The notes under the pieces are model-generated. The model was given only the letters and a program-made list of their open reading frames with translations. It ran no database searches and was not told where the DNA came from. Source: Streptomyces sp. f51 (GTDB lineage: Bacteria; Actinomycetota; Actinomycetes; Streptomycetales; Streptomycetaceae). From it: DNA of 64,000 bases. The stretch is taken from contig NZ_CP149798.1 in NCBI RefSeq assembly GCF_037940415.1, positions 3,034,501-3,098,500 on the forward strand, written 5' to 3'. A program made the position numbers and the translations under genes. Positions 24,713-32,367 of the stretch are shown in pieces. How positions within the stretch are numbered: position 1 is the stretch's first letter; the number at the start of each line of letters is the position of its first letter.

Positions 24713-25159
24713 CTAGCCCAGCAGGATCGTGACCTCGATGTTGCCGCGGGTGGCGTTCGAGTACGGGCAGACCTCGTGGGCGGCGTCCACGAGTCCTGCC
24801 GCCACCTCCTCGTCGAGGACGGGGAGCGAGACGCTCAGGGCGACCGCGAGTCCGTAGCCGTGCCGCTTGTTGGGGCCGATCCCGACCTTGGCCGCGACCG
24901 TGGAGCCGGAGAGGTCGAGGCCGGCGCGGCGGCCGACCAGCACCAGCGCGTTGTGGAAGCAGGCGCTGAACCCGGCCGCGAACAGCTGCTCCGGGTTGGT
25001 GCCGTTGCCGTCGCCGCCCAGCGCCGGGGGCATCGCCACCTTCAGTTCGAGCTGCCCGTCCTGACTGGTCACGAAGCCGTCGCGGCCGCCGTGGGCGGTC
25101 GCCTCGGCGACATACATGATCTTCGTCGGACGGGTGTCGACTACGGCGCCGTCGATCAC
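24713..25159 (-). CDS. ohr: Organic hydroperoxide resistance protein (OsmC/Ohr family)
   Basis: A 148-residue thiol peroxidase that reduces organic hydroperoxides. Both redox cysteines are present in their usual contexts: FAAGFSACFHNAL and AHEVCPYSNATRGN. The catalytic Arg is probably in GGRDGFVTS. The GTG at 25159 is preceded by GGAGG and gives the normal ~145-residue length. The regulator gene ohrR lies directly upstream in the same direction, the standard pairing. Confidence 0.94.
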   Translation of the reverse strand: MIDGAVVDTRPTKIMYVAEATAHGGRDGFVTSQDGQLELKVAMPPALGGDGNGTNPEQLFAAGFSACFHNALVLVGRRAGLDLSGSTVAAKVGIGPNKRHGYGLAVALSVSLPVLDEEVAAGLVDAAHEVCPYSNATRGNIEVTILLG

Positions 25160-25202
25160 GGCAGGACCTCCCCCAAGGCGGGCAACAGAAGCGCGCACCG
25201 GC

Positions 25203-25244
25203 GCATCGCGCACAAATGCATCGTGCACAAGGTACCGGCCGGTA
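25203..25244 (-). promoter_or_regulatory. Candidate operator region of ohr
   Basis: Two direct copies of GCATCG(C/T)GCACAA (25203-25215 and 25218-25230, 15-base period) are followed by the perfect 12-bp palindrome TACCGGCCGGTA (25233-25244), 44-85 bases upstream of the ohr start. OhrR is the obvious candidate ligand, but the usual AT-rich OhrR site is not present, so this is inference. Confidence 0.4.
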
Positions 25245-25283
25245 TGGACCCCGGGAAGCCTCGGGTGGCAACGAGCTGCCGAC

Positions 25284-25346
25284 GCCCGCGCGCCGCCGCG
25301 TCCCCGCCCGCGCGCCGCCGCGTCAGCGCCCGCGCGCCGCCGCCTG
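25284..25346. repeat. 22-bp-period tandem repeat across the ohrR stop
   Basis: Three copies of a 19-base unit GCCCGCGCGCCGCCGCGTC (25284-25302, 25306-25324, and a divergent third at 25328-25346). The second and third copies include the stop and last codons (AAARGR) of ohrR. Confidence 0.7.
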
Positions 25347-25793
25347 CGCGCGCTCCGTCAGCCGCCACAGCTCCTCGCGCAGCCGCGTGACCTCGGCCTC
25401 GCTCAGACCGGTCGCCGCCAGCAGCGCCTGCGGCACGTCCTCGGCGCGCTCCCTGAGCAGTTCGCCGCGCCCCGTGAGGGCGACACGGACCGAGCGCTCG
25501 TCATCGGCCGAGCGTTCACGGCGTACGAGCCCGGCCGACTCCAGCCGCTTGAGCAGCGGCGACATCGTGCCGTAGTCGAGGTGCAGGGCGGCACCCAGGT
25601 CCTTGACCGTGGTCTCGCCACGCTCCCACAGGACCAGCAGGACGAGGTACTGCGGGTAGGTGAGGCCGAGCTCCTCCAGCAGCGGGCGGTACGCGGCGGT
25701 CACGGCCCGCTGGGCGGCGTACAGCGCGAAGCACAGCTGGTCGTCGAGCAGCAGCGACCCGGCAGGCGGCGCGACGTCCTCTTGTTTGGTCAC
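25323..25793 (-). CDS. ohrR: MarR-family organic peroxide regulator OhrR
   Basis: A 156-residue winged-helix MarR repressor. The OhrR redox cysteine is present in the first helix (LLLDDQLCFALYAAQRAV), the helix-turn-helix covers TTVKDLGAALHLDYGTMSPLLKRLE, and the wing is ADDERSVRVALTGRG. Oxidation of the Cys by organic peroxide would release it from DNA and induce ohr. GTG start at 25793 overlaps the stop of cbiO (GTGA), so ohrR is translationally coupled to the metal-importer operon. That is an unusual arrangement for a peroxide sensor. Confidence 0.93.
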   Translation of the reverse strand: MTKQEDVAPPAGSLLLDDQLCFALYAAQRAVTAAYRPLLEELGLTYPQYLVLLVLWERGETTVKDLGAALHLDYGTMSPLLKRLESAGLVRRERSADDERSVRVALTGRGELLRERAEDVPQALLAATGLSEAEVTRLREELWRLTERAQAAARGR

Positions 25794-26557
25794 GCCCCCA
25801 TTGTCACGGAGCGCGGGTCGAACCCGAAGGGCAGCTCCAGACGGTGGGAGCGCATCAGCTCGTCGTCCGAGAGGAGGCCGCCTGTGGCGCCGTCGGCGAC
25901 GATCACGCCGTCGCTGAGGATCAGGGAACGGGGGCACAGTTCGAGGGCGTACGGCAGGTCGTGGGTGACCATGAGGACGGTGACGTCCAACGAGCGCAGG
26001 ATGTCGGCGAGTTCGCGCCGTGAGGCGGGGTCGAGGTTGGAGGAGGGCTCGTCGAGGACGAGGATCTCCGGCTCCATCGCCAGCACCGTCGCGACGGCGA
26101 CCCGGCGCCGCTGCCCGAAGGACAGGTGGTGCGGCGGACGGTCGGCGAAGGCTTCCATGCCGACCCGCTCCAGCGCGGTGCGGACCCGCTCCTCCAGCTC
26201 GTCGCCCTTCATGCCCGCCGCGGCCGGCCCGAAGGCCACGTCCTCGCGCACGGTCGGCATGAACAGCTGGTCGTCCGGATCCTGGAAGACGATGCCGACC
26301 CTGCGCCGGATCTCCGCCATGTGCCGCTTGCCGACCGGGAGTCCGGCGACCGTCACCGTTCCGGCGCCGCCGGTCAGGATGCCGTTGAGGTGCAGGACGA
26401 GGGTGGTCTTGCCCGCGCCGTTCGGGCCGAGCAGGGCGACGCGCTCGCCGCGGCCGATCCGGAAGTCGACGCCGAACAGGGCCTGGTGCCCGTCCGGGTA
26501 GGCGAAGGCGAGGCCGGAGACCTCCAGAGAAGGTGCGGCAGACGTCACAGGGTCCAT
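25790..26557 (-). CDS. cbiO: Energy-coupling Co/Ni transporter ATPase
   Basis: A 255-residue ABC ATPase of the ECF/Cbi type. Walker A is GPNGAGKTT, the Q-loop is VFQDPDDQLF, the signature is LSFGQRRRVAVA, Walker B is ILVLDEPSSNLD, and the switch His is in VTHDLPYA. It powers uptake of Ni2+ or Co2+ together with CbiQ and CbiM. I start it at ATG 26557 (MDPVTSAAPSLEV); ATG 26569 is an alternative. The start overlaps the cbiQ end by 13 bases and the stop overlaps the ohrR start by four. Confidence 0.92.
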   Translation of the reverse strand: MDPVTSAAPSLEVSGLAFAYPDGHQALFGVDFRIGRGERVALLGPNGAGKTTLVLHLNGILTGGAGTVTVAGLPVGKRHMAEIRRRVGIVFQDPDDQLFMPTVREDVAFGPAAAGMKGDELEERVRTALERVGMEAFADRPPHHLSFGQRRRVAVATVLAMEPEILVLDEPSSNLDPASRRELADILRSLDVTVLMVTHDLPYALELCPRSLILSDGVIVADGATGGLLSDDELMRSHRLELPFGFDPRSVTMGA

Positions 26558-27306
26558 CCCAACAGACATACGGCGAGGGCGGCGAAGGGCAGGGCGAGGG
26601 CGTACGACCACTGCGCCCGGGACGCGGTCACCTCGTCGATGACGGGCATGGAACCGGCGTACCCCCGGCTCACCATGGCCAGGTGCACGCGTTCCCCGCG
26701 TTCGTAGGAGCGGATGAACAGGGCGCCCGCCGATTTCGCGAGCACCCCCCAGTGCCGTACCCCACGGGCCTCGAAGCCGCGCGACTCCCGTGCGATCCGC
26801 ATGCGCCGCATCTCGTCGGTGATGACGTCGCCGTAGCGGATCATGAAGGAGGCGATCTGCACGAGGAGCGGCGGGAGCTTCAGCCGCTGGAGGCCGAGGA
26901 GCAGTTCGCGCAGTCCGGTCGTGGAGGCCAGCAGGACGGAGGCGGCGACGCCGAGGGTGCCCTTGGCGAGGACGTTCCAGGCGCCCCACAGCCCGTTCAC
27001 GCTCAACGACAGCCCCAGCACGTCCACCCGTTCGCCCTCCGCCACGAACGGCATGAGCACCGCGAACGCGACGAACGGGATCTCGATCAGCAGCCGCCGC
27101 AGCAGGACGCCCGCCGGTACGCGGGCCCGGTGGGCGACCACCGCGAGCAGCACGGCGTACAGCGCGAACGCCCACATCGCCTCGCGCGGGGTGGAGACGA
27201 CCACGACCACGAAGGCCAGGGCCGCGGCGAGCTTGGTGTGCGGCGGCAGGGCGTGCACGGGCGAGTCCGCGTGCCGGTACAGCTTGTGCGCGTGGCCCGC
27301 TCCCAC
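26545..27306 (-). CDS. cbiQ: Energy-coupling Co/Ni transporter transmembrane protein
   Basis: A 253-residue ECF-T membrane protein with about five helices. The coupling-helix motifs that contact the ATPase are RMRIARESRGFEARG and HLAMVSRGYAGSMP (the A-R-G and S-R-G signatures). The N-terminus GAGHAHKLYRHADSPVHALPPHTKL is typical of CbiQ. GTG start lies one base after the cbiM stop, so translation is tightly coupled. Confidence 0.92.
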   Translation of the reverse strand: MGAGHAHKLYRHADSPVHALPPHTKLAAALAFVVVVVSTPREAMWAFALYAVLLAVVAHRARVPAGVLLRRLLIEIPFVAFAVLMPFVAEGERVDVLGLSLSVNGLWGAWNVLAKGTLGVAASVLLASTTGLRELLLGLQRLKLPPLLVQIASFMIRYGDVITDEMRRMRIARESRGFEARGVRHWGVLAKSAGALFIRSYERGERVHLAMVSRGYAGSMPVIDEVTASRAQWSYALALPFAALAVCLLGWTL

Positions 27307-27307
27307 G

Positions 27308-28357
27308 TCAGACGCCGTCCGGCACGGAGGCGGGCGAGGTGTCGGCCGGGCGCCGCCTGCGGACCACCCAGAAGACGCCGCTGCCCGCGGCGACGGTGGC
27401 GCCCACGCCGATGACCCCGGCGAGACCGCCGGACAGGCGGGCGTCGGAGACGTCCTTGACGCCGTATCCGGCGAGCGGCGAGTCCTCGGAGGCGTGCGGC
27501 TTCGTCCTGGTGTCGATGCCCTTGTCCTTGGCGACCTTCTCCAGGCCGTCGGGGCTCGCGGAGGCGTAGAAGCTGACGAACCCGGCGAGGACGAGGGAGG
27601 TGACCAGACCGGTGATCCACACCTTGCGGTGCGAGGAGCGGGCCGGGGCGGGGGCGACGGCCGCGGGGGTGTCGACGAGTTCCCCGTTCACCCGCAGCTT
27701 GAGCCGCTGCTGGAGGCCGCGGGCGCCGTACACGAGATCGGGCCGTACGGCGACGACGGCGCCGACGGTGAGCGCGGTGATCACCGCTTCGCCGATGCCG
27801 ATGAGGACGTGGACGCCGACCATGGCCGTGGCGACCTTGGAGAGCGCGACGTCGGTGGTGCCGCCGACCGCGTAGACGAGGGTGAAGACGACGGCGGCGG
27901 CGGGCACGGAGAGCAGGGCGGCGACGAAGGACGCGACGGTGATCGAGCGCCGCTTGCGGGGCAGCACCTTCACCAGGCCGCGGAAGACCAGGTACGAGAC
28001 GACCGTGGTGGTGATGGCCATGTCGGTGATGTTGACGCCGAGCGCGGTCAGACCGCCGTCCGCGAAGAGGATGCCCTGCATGAGCAGGACGACCGAGACG
28101 CACAGGACGCCGGTGAAGGGGCCGACGAGGATCGCGGCCAGTGCGCCGCCGAGCAGATGTCCGCTGGTCCCGGCGGCGACCGGGAAGTTCAGCATCTGCA
28201 CGGCGAAGATGAAGGCGGCGACCAGGCCGGCCAGCGGCGCGGTCCGCTCGTCGAGTTCGCGGCGGGCGCCTCGCAGGCTCACGGCGAGGGCGCCGGCCGC
28301 GACGACGCCGGCGGCCGCGGAGACCGGGGCATTGATGAATCCGTCAGGAACGTGCAC
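27308..28357 (-). CDS. cbiM: Co/Ni transporter substrate-binding membrane protein CbiM with fused PDGLE (CbiN-like) domain
   Basis: A 349-residue membrane protein. The metal-binding N-terminus MHVPDGF matches the MHIPDG signature of CbiM/NikM; the His near the N-terminus binds the ion. Seven or so helices follow. After a hydrophilic linker (~225-240), a second part has a helix and the PDGLE motif (ASPDGLEKVAKDKG), then a C-terminal helix; this is a NikN/CbiN-type small subunit fused in frame. No cobalamin riboswitch is visible upstream, but a Nur-like box is, so nickel is the more likely substrate. The GTG has no Shine-Dalgarno sequence and is probably leaderless. Confidence 0.92.
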   Translation of the reverse strand: MHVPDGFINAPVSAAAGVVAAGALAVSLRGARRELDERTAPLAGLVAAFIFAVQMLNFPVAAGTSGHLLGGALAAILVGPFTGVLCVSVVLLMQGILFADGGLTALGVNITDMAITTTVVSYLVFRGLVKVLPRKRRSITVASFVAALLSVPAAAVVFTLVYAVGGTTDVALSKVATAMVGVHVLIGIGEAVITALTVGAVVAVRPDLVYGARGLQQRLKLRVNGELVDTPAAVAPAPARSSHRKVWITGLVTSLVLAGFVSFYASASPDGLEKVAKDKGIDTRTKPHASEDSPLAGYGVKDVSDARLSGGLAGVIGVGATVAAGSGVFWVVRRRRPADTSPASVPDGV

Positions 28358-28363
28358 CGTCCG

Positions 28364-28394
28364 ATGATAGTGCCTTGTTGCGAACGACTTGCAA
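28364..28394 (-). promoter_or_regulatory. Leaderless cbiMQO promoter overlapped by a Nur-like (nickel repressor) box
   Basis: Minus strand: -35-like TTGCAA (28394-28389), 19-base spacer, -10 TATCAT (28369-28364), then six bases to the GTG of cbiM. Overlapping it on the plus strand is TTGCGA-N5-TTGCAA (28378-28394), one mismatch from the Nur consensus tGCaa-N5-ttGCA known from sodF and nikABCDE of S. coelicolor. Bound Nur would block RNA polymerase. The motif is seen; Nur binding is inferred. Confidence 0.6.
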
Positions 28395-28647
28395 GAGCAG
28401 GATCAGACGAACAGCTTGCGAAGCGCAGGCGTACGGGGGCACTTCACGGGCGCGGGGAGGCGGGACCGGCGAACGGCCGCGGCGGATGTGCCCGCCGCCG
28501 CACACATGGCGGGCGCCCGATCGGGCAGGCGTCCTCTGAGGGAGGGTCACGGACGGCCGGAGAGCGGTTTCCGCGAGATGTGCGACATTTGAATGGTGAC
28601 GGGATTCACAGCCTCCACATAGGTGACGCAGCGTAAGGAGTCGGTTC

Positions 28648-29004
28648 ATGCACGCCGTCGAACAGTACGCACGCGCTCATATCGTCACGGACACGGCCGA
28701 CTCCGCCGACGACGAACACCGGGCCGTCCCGGTGGCCCTCCGGTACGACCCGGAGACGGACCCGCGGCAGGTCCGCATCACGCTGCCGGGCCCGCATGAA
28801 TGGATCTTCGAGCGCGAGCTGCTGGAACGGGGCCTGCGGGTGCCCGTCGACAGCGGCGACATACGCATCTGGCCGTGCGGCCGCGTCCAGGCCGTCCTGG
28901 AGTTCCACTCCGCGCAAGGGGTGGCGGTCGTGCAGCTCGACACGAAGGCGCTCATGCGTTTCCTCCGCCGTACGTACACGGCCGCCACCCCGGTGGCTCA
29001 CTGA
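28648..29004 (+). CDS. SsgA-family sporulation/cell-division protein (SALP)
   Basis: A 118-residue protein of the streptomycete SsgA-like family, which controls septum-site choice and cell-wall remodelling during sporulation. Family landmarks are VPVALRYDPETDPRQVRITL, EWIFERELLERGL, GDIRIWPCG and the end ALMRFLRRTYTA. It is shorter than SsgA/SsgB, ending soon after the last helix. ATG with an AAGGAG Shine-Dalgarno sequence 9 bases upstream. Which of the SALPs (SsgC-SsgG type) it is cannot be decided without alignment. Confidence 0.88.
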   Translation: MHAVEQYARAHIVTDTADSADDEHRAVPVALRYDPETDPRQVRITLPGPHEWIFERELLERGLRVPVDSGDIRIWPCGRVQAVLEFHSAQGVAVVQLDTKALMRFLRRTYTAATPVAH

Positions 29005-29024
29005 ACCCGGATCGGTCCGGAGAG

Positions 29025-29082
29025 CCGGTCGCGGATCAGACGCGGACCGGCTTCCGGTCGCGGATCAGACGCCGACCAGCTT
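29025..29082. repeat. 29-bp tandem duplication over the MMPL gene stop
   Basis: Two adjacent 29-base copies (29025-29053 and 29054-29082) differ at two positions. The second contains the stop codon of the MMPL gene (29065-29067), and the first holds a copy of the same stop just downstream. A third partial copy starts at 29083. Confidence 0.75.
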
Positions 29083-31281
29083 CCGGTCGCGGTCGTCGTC
29101 GCGCGGCTTCTCGTCGAGCGCGCGCAGTCCCTCACCCTCGACGTCGACGTTCGGCAGCACCCGGTCCAGCCACTTCGGCAGCCACCAGGCCCGTCGGCCG
29201 AGCAGTGCGAGCACCGCCGGGACCAGCGCCATCCGTACGACGAACGCGTCGAAGAAGACGGCGATCGCGAGTCCGAAGCCGATCATCTTGATCATCGACT
29301 CGCTGGAGCCGATGAATCCGGAGAACACGGCGATCATGATGACCGCGGCGGCGGTGACGACCCGGGCGCCGTGCTTGAAGCCGGTCACGATCGCCTGGGC
29401 GGGCTTCTCGCCGTGGACGAAGGCCTCCCGCATACGGGTCACGAGGAACACCTCGTAGTCCATGGCCAGACCGAAGACCACGCCCACCATGAAGATCGGC
29501 ATCATCGACATGATCGGGCCGGTCTCCTCGACCCCCATCAGCCCGGACAGCCAGCCCCACTGGAAGACCGCGACGACCGCGCCGAGGGCCGCCGTCACGC
29601 TGAGCAGGAAGCCGAGGGCCGCCTTCAGCGGAACGAGGATCGAGCGGAACACCACGATCAGCAGCAGGAACGCGAGACCGACCACGAGCGCGAGATACGG
29701 GATCAGCGCGTCGTTGAGCTTCTGCGAGAAGTCGATGTTCATGGCCGTGGAGCCGGTGACGAGCACCGTCGCGTCCGTCTCGGCCTTGATGCCGGAACCC
29801 GCGCCGCGGATCGTGTGGACGAGGTCCTCGGTCGTGACGGAGGACGGCTTCGAGTCGGGGATCACCGTGATCATCGCGGTGTCGCCGGCCTTGTTGGGGG
29901 CCGCCGGACTCACGCTCACGACACCCTTCATGTCCTTGATCTCGTCGTGGACCGTGCTGAACGCCGTCTTGGGCGCGTCGCTCGCCTTGGCGTCGACGAC
30001 GACCATCAGCGGGCCGTTGAAGCCTGGCCCGAAGCCTTCCGAGAGCAGGTCGTAGGCGCGGCGCTGGGTGGTGGACACCGGCTGCGAGCCGTCGTCGGGC
30101 AGGCCGAGCTGGAGCGAGGCGGCCGGGACCGCGGCCGCGCCGAGGCCGACCACGCCGAGCAGCAGCACCGCGAGCGGACGGCGGACGACGAAGCTCGCCC
30201 AGCGCGTGCCCATGTTGGGCCTGCCCTGCTTCTTGGCGGCACGGCCGCCGCCGAGCAGCCTGCTCTTCTGCCCGGCCGGCTGGACCCTGCGGCCCGCGTA
30301 GCCGAGCAGCGCGGGGATCATCGTCAGGGCGATGAGGACGGCGACGGCGACCGTGCCCGCCGCGGCCACGCCCATCTTGGTGAGCATCGGGATGTTGACG
30401 ACCGACAGTCCGACCAGCGCGATCACGACGGTCAGGCCCGCGAAGACCACGGCCGAGCCCGCGGTGCCGACGGCCCGTCCGGCCGCGTCCTCGCGTTCGC
30501 GGCCCTCGGCCAGTTCGGCCCGGTAGCGGGAGACGATGAACAGGGCGTAGTCGATGCCGACCGCGAGGCCGATCATCATCGCGAGGGTGGACGTGGTGGA
30601 GCCGAGGTCGAGCGCGCTGGCGAGCGCGGTGATCGTCGAGACGCCGATGCCGACGCCGATCAGCGCGGTCAGCAGCGGCAGTCCGGCCGCGATCAGGGAG
30701 CCGAAGGTGATGACGAGGACGACCGCGGCGATCGCGATGCCGATGACCTCGCTGGAACCGGTCTCGGGCGTCGCCTGGAGCGCGTCACCGCCGACCTCGA
30801 CGGTCAGGCCCGAGTGCCGGGCGTCCTCGGCGGCCGCCTTCAGGGCGTCCTTCGAGGCGTCCTTCAGCTCCATGCCGGAGACCTGGTACCTCACCGAGGC
30901 GTAGGCGATCGAGCCGTCCTTGCTCACGGCGTGGATCTTGAACGGGTCGGTGACGGAGGTGACCTCGGAACCGGTGCCGAGCACCTTGACGGCCTGCTCG
31001 ACCGCCGCCTTGTTGTCCTTGTCCGCCATCTTCTCGCCGGCGGGCGCCTTGAAGACGACGCGTGCGGTCGCCCCGTCGGCGCTCATTCCGGGGAAGCGGC
31101 TCTCCAGCAGGTCGAAGGCCTTCTGCGCCTCGGTGCCGGGGATCGAGAAGGAGGACGATCCCGCGACGGGCGCGGAGGCTGCGCCGACACCCGCGAGGGT
31201 CAGCAGCGCCACCCATATCAGGGCGGCGAAATGCCGACGCCGGAAGGCGAGTCGGCCGAGTTTGTAGAGGAACGTGGCCAC
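29065..31281 (-). CDS. MMPL-family RND-type exporter
   Basis: A 738-residue membrane transporter. Two six-helix MMPL repeats are visible, each after a large extracytoplasmic loop. The proton-relay type motif GLAVGIDYALFIVSRYRAEL is in the first half and FGLAMDYEVFLVTRMREAF in the second. The family exports lipids, siderophores or drugs using the proton gradient. GTG start at 31281 has a GGGAG sequence upstream. The C-terminus (DRDRKLVGV) lies in a tandem DNA duplication. The TetR gene upstream in the same direction probably regulates it. Confidence 0.92.
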   Translation of the reverse strand: MATFLYKLGRLAFRRRHFAALIWVALLTLAGVGAASAPVAGSSSFSIPGTEAQKAFDLLESRFPGMSADGATARVVFKAPAGEKMADKDNKAAVEQAVKVLGTGSEVTSVTDPFKIHAVSKDGSIAYASVRYQVSGMELKDASKDALKAAAEDARHSGLTVEVGGDALQATPETGSSEVIGIAIAAVVLVITFGSLIAAGLPLLTALIGVGIGVSTITALASALDLGSTTSTLAMMIGLAVGIDYALFIVSRYRAELAEGREREDAAGRAVGTAGSAVVFAGLTVVIALVGLSVVNIPMLTKMGVAAAGTVAVAVLIALTMIPALLGYAGRRVQPAGQKSRLLGGGRAAKKQGRPNMGTRWASFVVRRPLAVLLLGVVGLGAAAVPAASLQLGLPDDGSQPVSTTQRRAYDLLSEGFGPGFNGPLMVVVDAKASDAPKTAFSTVHDEIKDMKGVVSVSPAAPNKAGDTAMITVIPDSKPSSVTTEDLVHTIRGAGSGIKAETDATVLVTGSTAMNIDFSQKLNDALIPYLALVVGLAFLLLIVVFRSILVPLKAALGFLLSVTAALGAVVAVFQWGWLSGLMGVEETGPIMSMMPIFMVGVVFGLAMDYEVFLVTRMREAFVHGEKPAQAIVTGFKHGARVVTAAAVIMIAVFSGFIGSSESMIKMIGFGLAIAVFFDAFVVRMALVPAVLALLGRRAWWLPKWLDRVLPNVDVEGEGLRALDEKPRDDDRDRKLVGV

Positions 31282-31456
31282 GAGGGCGTACTCCCGGTCA
31301 GGTCGTGGAAGGGCAGGGGCTGGTGTGATCACCCGAGTGGGGGCAGGGGGGATCAGCCCGACGACGTGAGCGGCGCGTCAGGTGCGAGGGCGGAGGTCTG
31401 CTCGCCGGGTGCGACGACAGGGATCCGGCCGGGTGGGGCAGGTCGGGGGTGGGGCG

Positions 31457-32047
31457 TCAGGCGCCGAGAGCGGGGAGGACCACGGCGTCGACATACGAAT
31501 GCAGGAAGGCCTGCGTCGGCGGGAGTTCGTCGATCATGGTGCGGGCGGCGAAGGCGCCGATGAGCATGTGCATCACGTACTCCATCGCCGGGTTGTCCGC
31601 ACGGATCTCACCTCGGTCGACACCGCGCTGGAGCACCCGGCGCAGCTCTTCCAACTCCGGCTCGATCAGCCATTCCCGGAACGCCTTCAGCAGATCCGGG
31701 TTCCCGTGTGCCGCCATGGCCAGGCCCCGCATCAGCGCGGAGTCCTGTTCCATCTGGCAGTCGTCCTGGCGCAGGGCCAGGGCGTGGAAGTCGCCCCGCA
31801 GGCTCCCGGTGTCCATGTCGGAGAACTTCAGCGGCTTCTGGTGCCGCAGCGCTTTCACGACGAGCTCGGCCTTGCCGCCCCACTGGCGGTAGAGGGTGGC
31901 CTTGCTGGAACGGGTACGGGCCGCGACGGCGTCCATCGTGAGGGCGTCGTAGCCGACCTCCCGAAGCAGGTCGAGCACGGCCGTGTAGAGCTCGGCCTCA
32001 CGCTCGGGCGTGATCCGACTGCGTCGCGCCGTTGCGGCTTCAGCCAT
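31457..32047 (-). CDS. TetR-family repressor, probable regulator of the MMPL exporter
   Basis: A 196-residue TetR regulator. The N-terminal helix-turn-helix is ALTMDAVAARTRSSKATLYRQWGGKAELV (about residues 34-62), and the all-helical C-terminal domain resembles TetR_C_16-type exporters' regulators. The ATG at 32047 follows a GGAGAGG Shine-Dalgarno sequence; an in-frame ATG 30 bases upstream is less likely. A perfect small palindrome (32118-32132) lies 71 bases upstream as a candidate autoregulatory operator. Confidence 0.9.
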   Translation of the reverse strand: MAEAATARRSRITPEREAELYTAVLDLLREVGYDALTMDAVAARTRSSKATLYRQWGGKAELVVKALRHQKPLKFSDMDTGSLRGDFHALALRQDDCQMEQDSALMRGLAMAAHGNPDLLKAFREWLIEPELEELRRVLQRGVDRGEIRADNPAMEYVMHMLIGAFAARTMIDELPPTQAFLHSYVDAVVLPALGA

Positions 32048-32117
32048 CGCACTCACCTCTCCCGCTTCGAACGACACGGATTCGTATGCCCTGAAGATAC
32101 CCCCGGGGGCCAGCGAA

Positions 32118-32132
32118 ACGAAACCGTTTCGT
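32118..32132. promoter_or_regulatory. Candidate TetR operator
   Basis: ACGAAAC-C-GTTTCGT, a perfect 7-bp inverted repeat with one central base, sits in the divergent region between the TetR gene and the tricorn gene. Palindromes of this GAAAC/GTTTC type are typical TetR-family sites. Confidence 0.55.
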
Positions 32133-32367
32133 ACGTGTGCTGGGTCACGTGCCGGGTCATGGCACGTGCCGGGTCACGCGCGGGGTCACCGTGCCGGGTC
32201 GCGCATGGGGTCACCGTGCCGGTCGCGTGTGGGGTCGCATAGGGGGCGCGTACGTTTCCGGGGGCGCCCCGTGCGCACCATCCGTATCCTCGTCCGCTCC
32301 CACGTCCCACAACGCGCCCCCCGTGCCACGAGTTGCCGGGGTCACTCCAGCGGAAAAGCATGGGGAG
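32133..32367. repeat. Direct-repeat-rich region upstream of the tricorn gene
   Basis: Degenerate copies of a GTGCCGGGTCAC-like unit fill 32139-32243. The clearest are two 25-base copies at 32171-32195 and 32196-32220 with a third partial one to 32243. The rest of this 320-base gap (32048-32367) shows no gene. No clear promoter for tricorn is visible. Confidence 0.55.

Noticed and set aside
28358..28647. Cobalamin riboswitch upstream of cbiM
   Set aside because: No B12-box-like sequence or room for the fold before the start codon; the Nur-like box explains regulation better.
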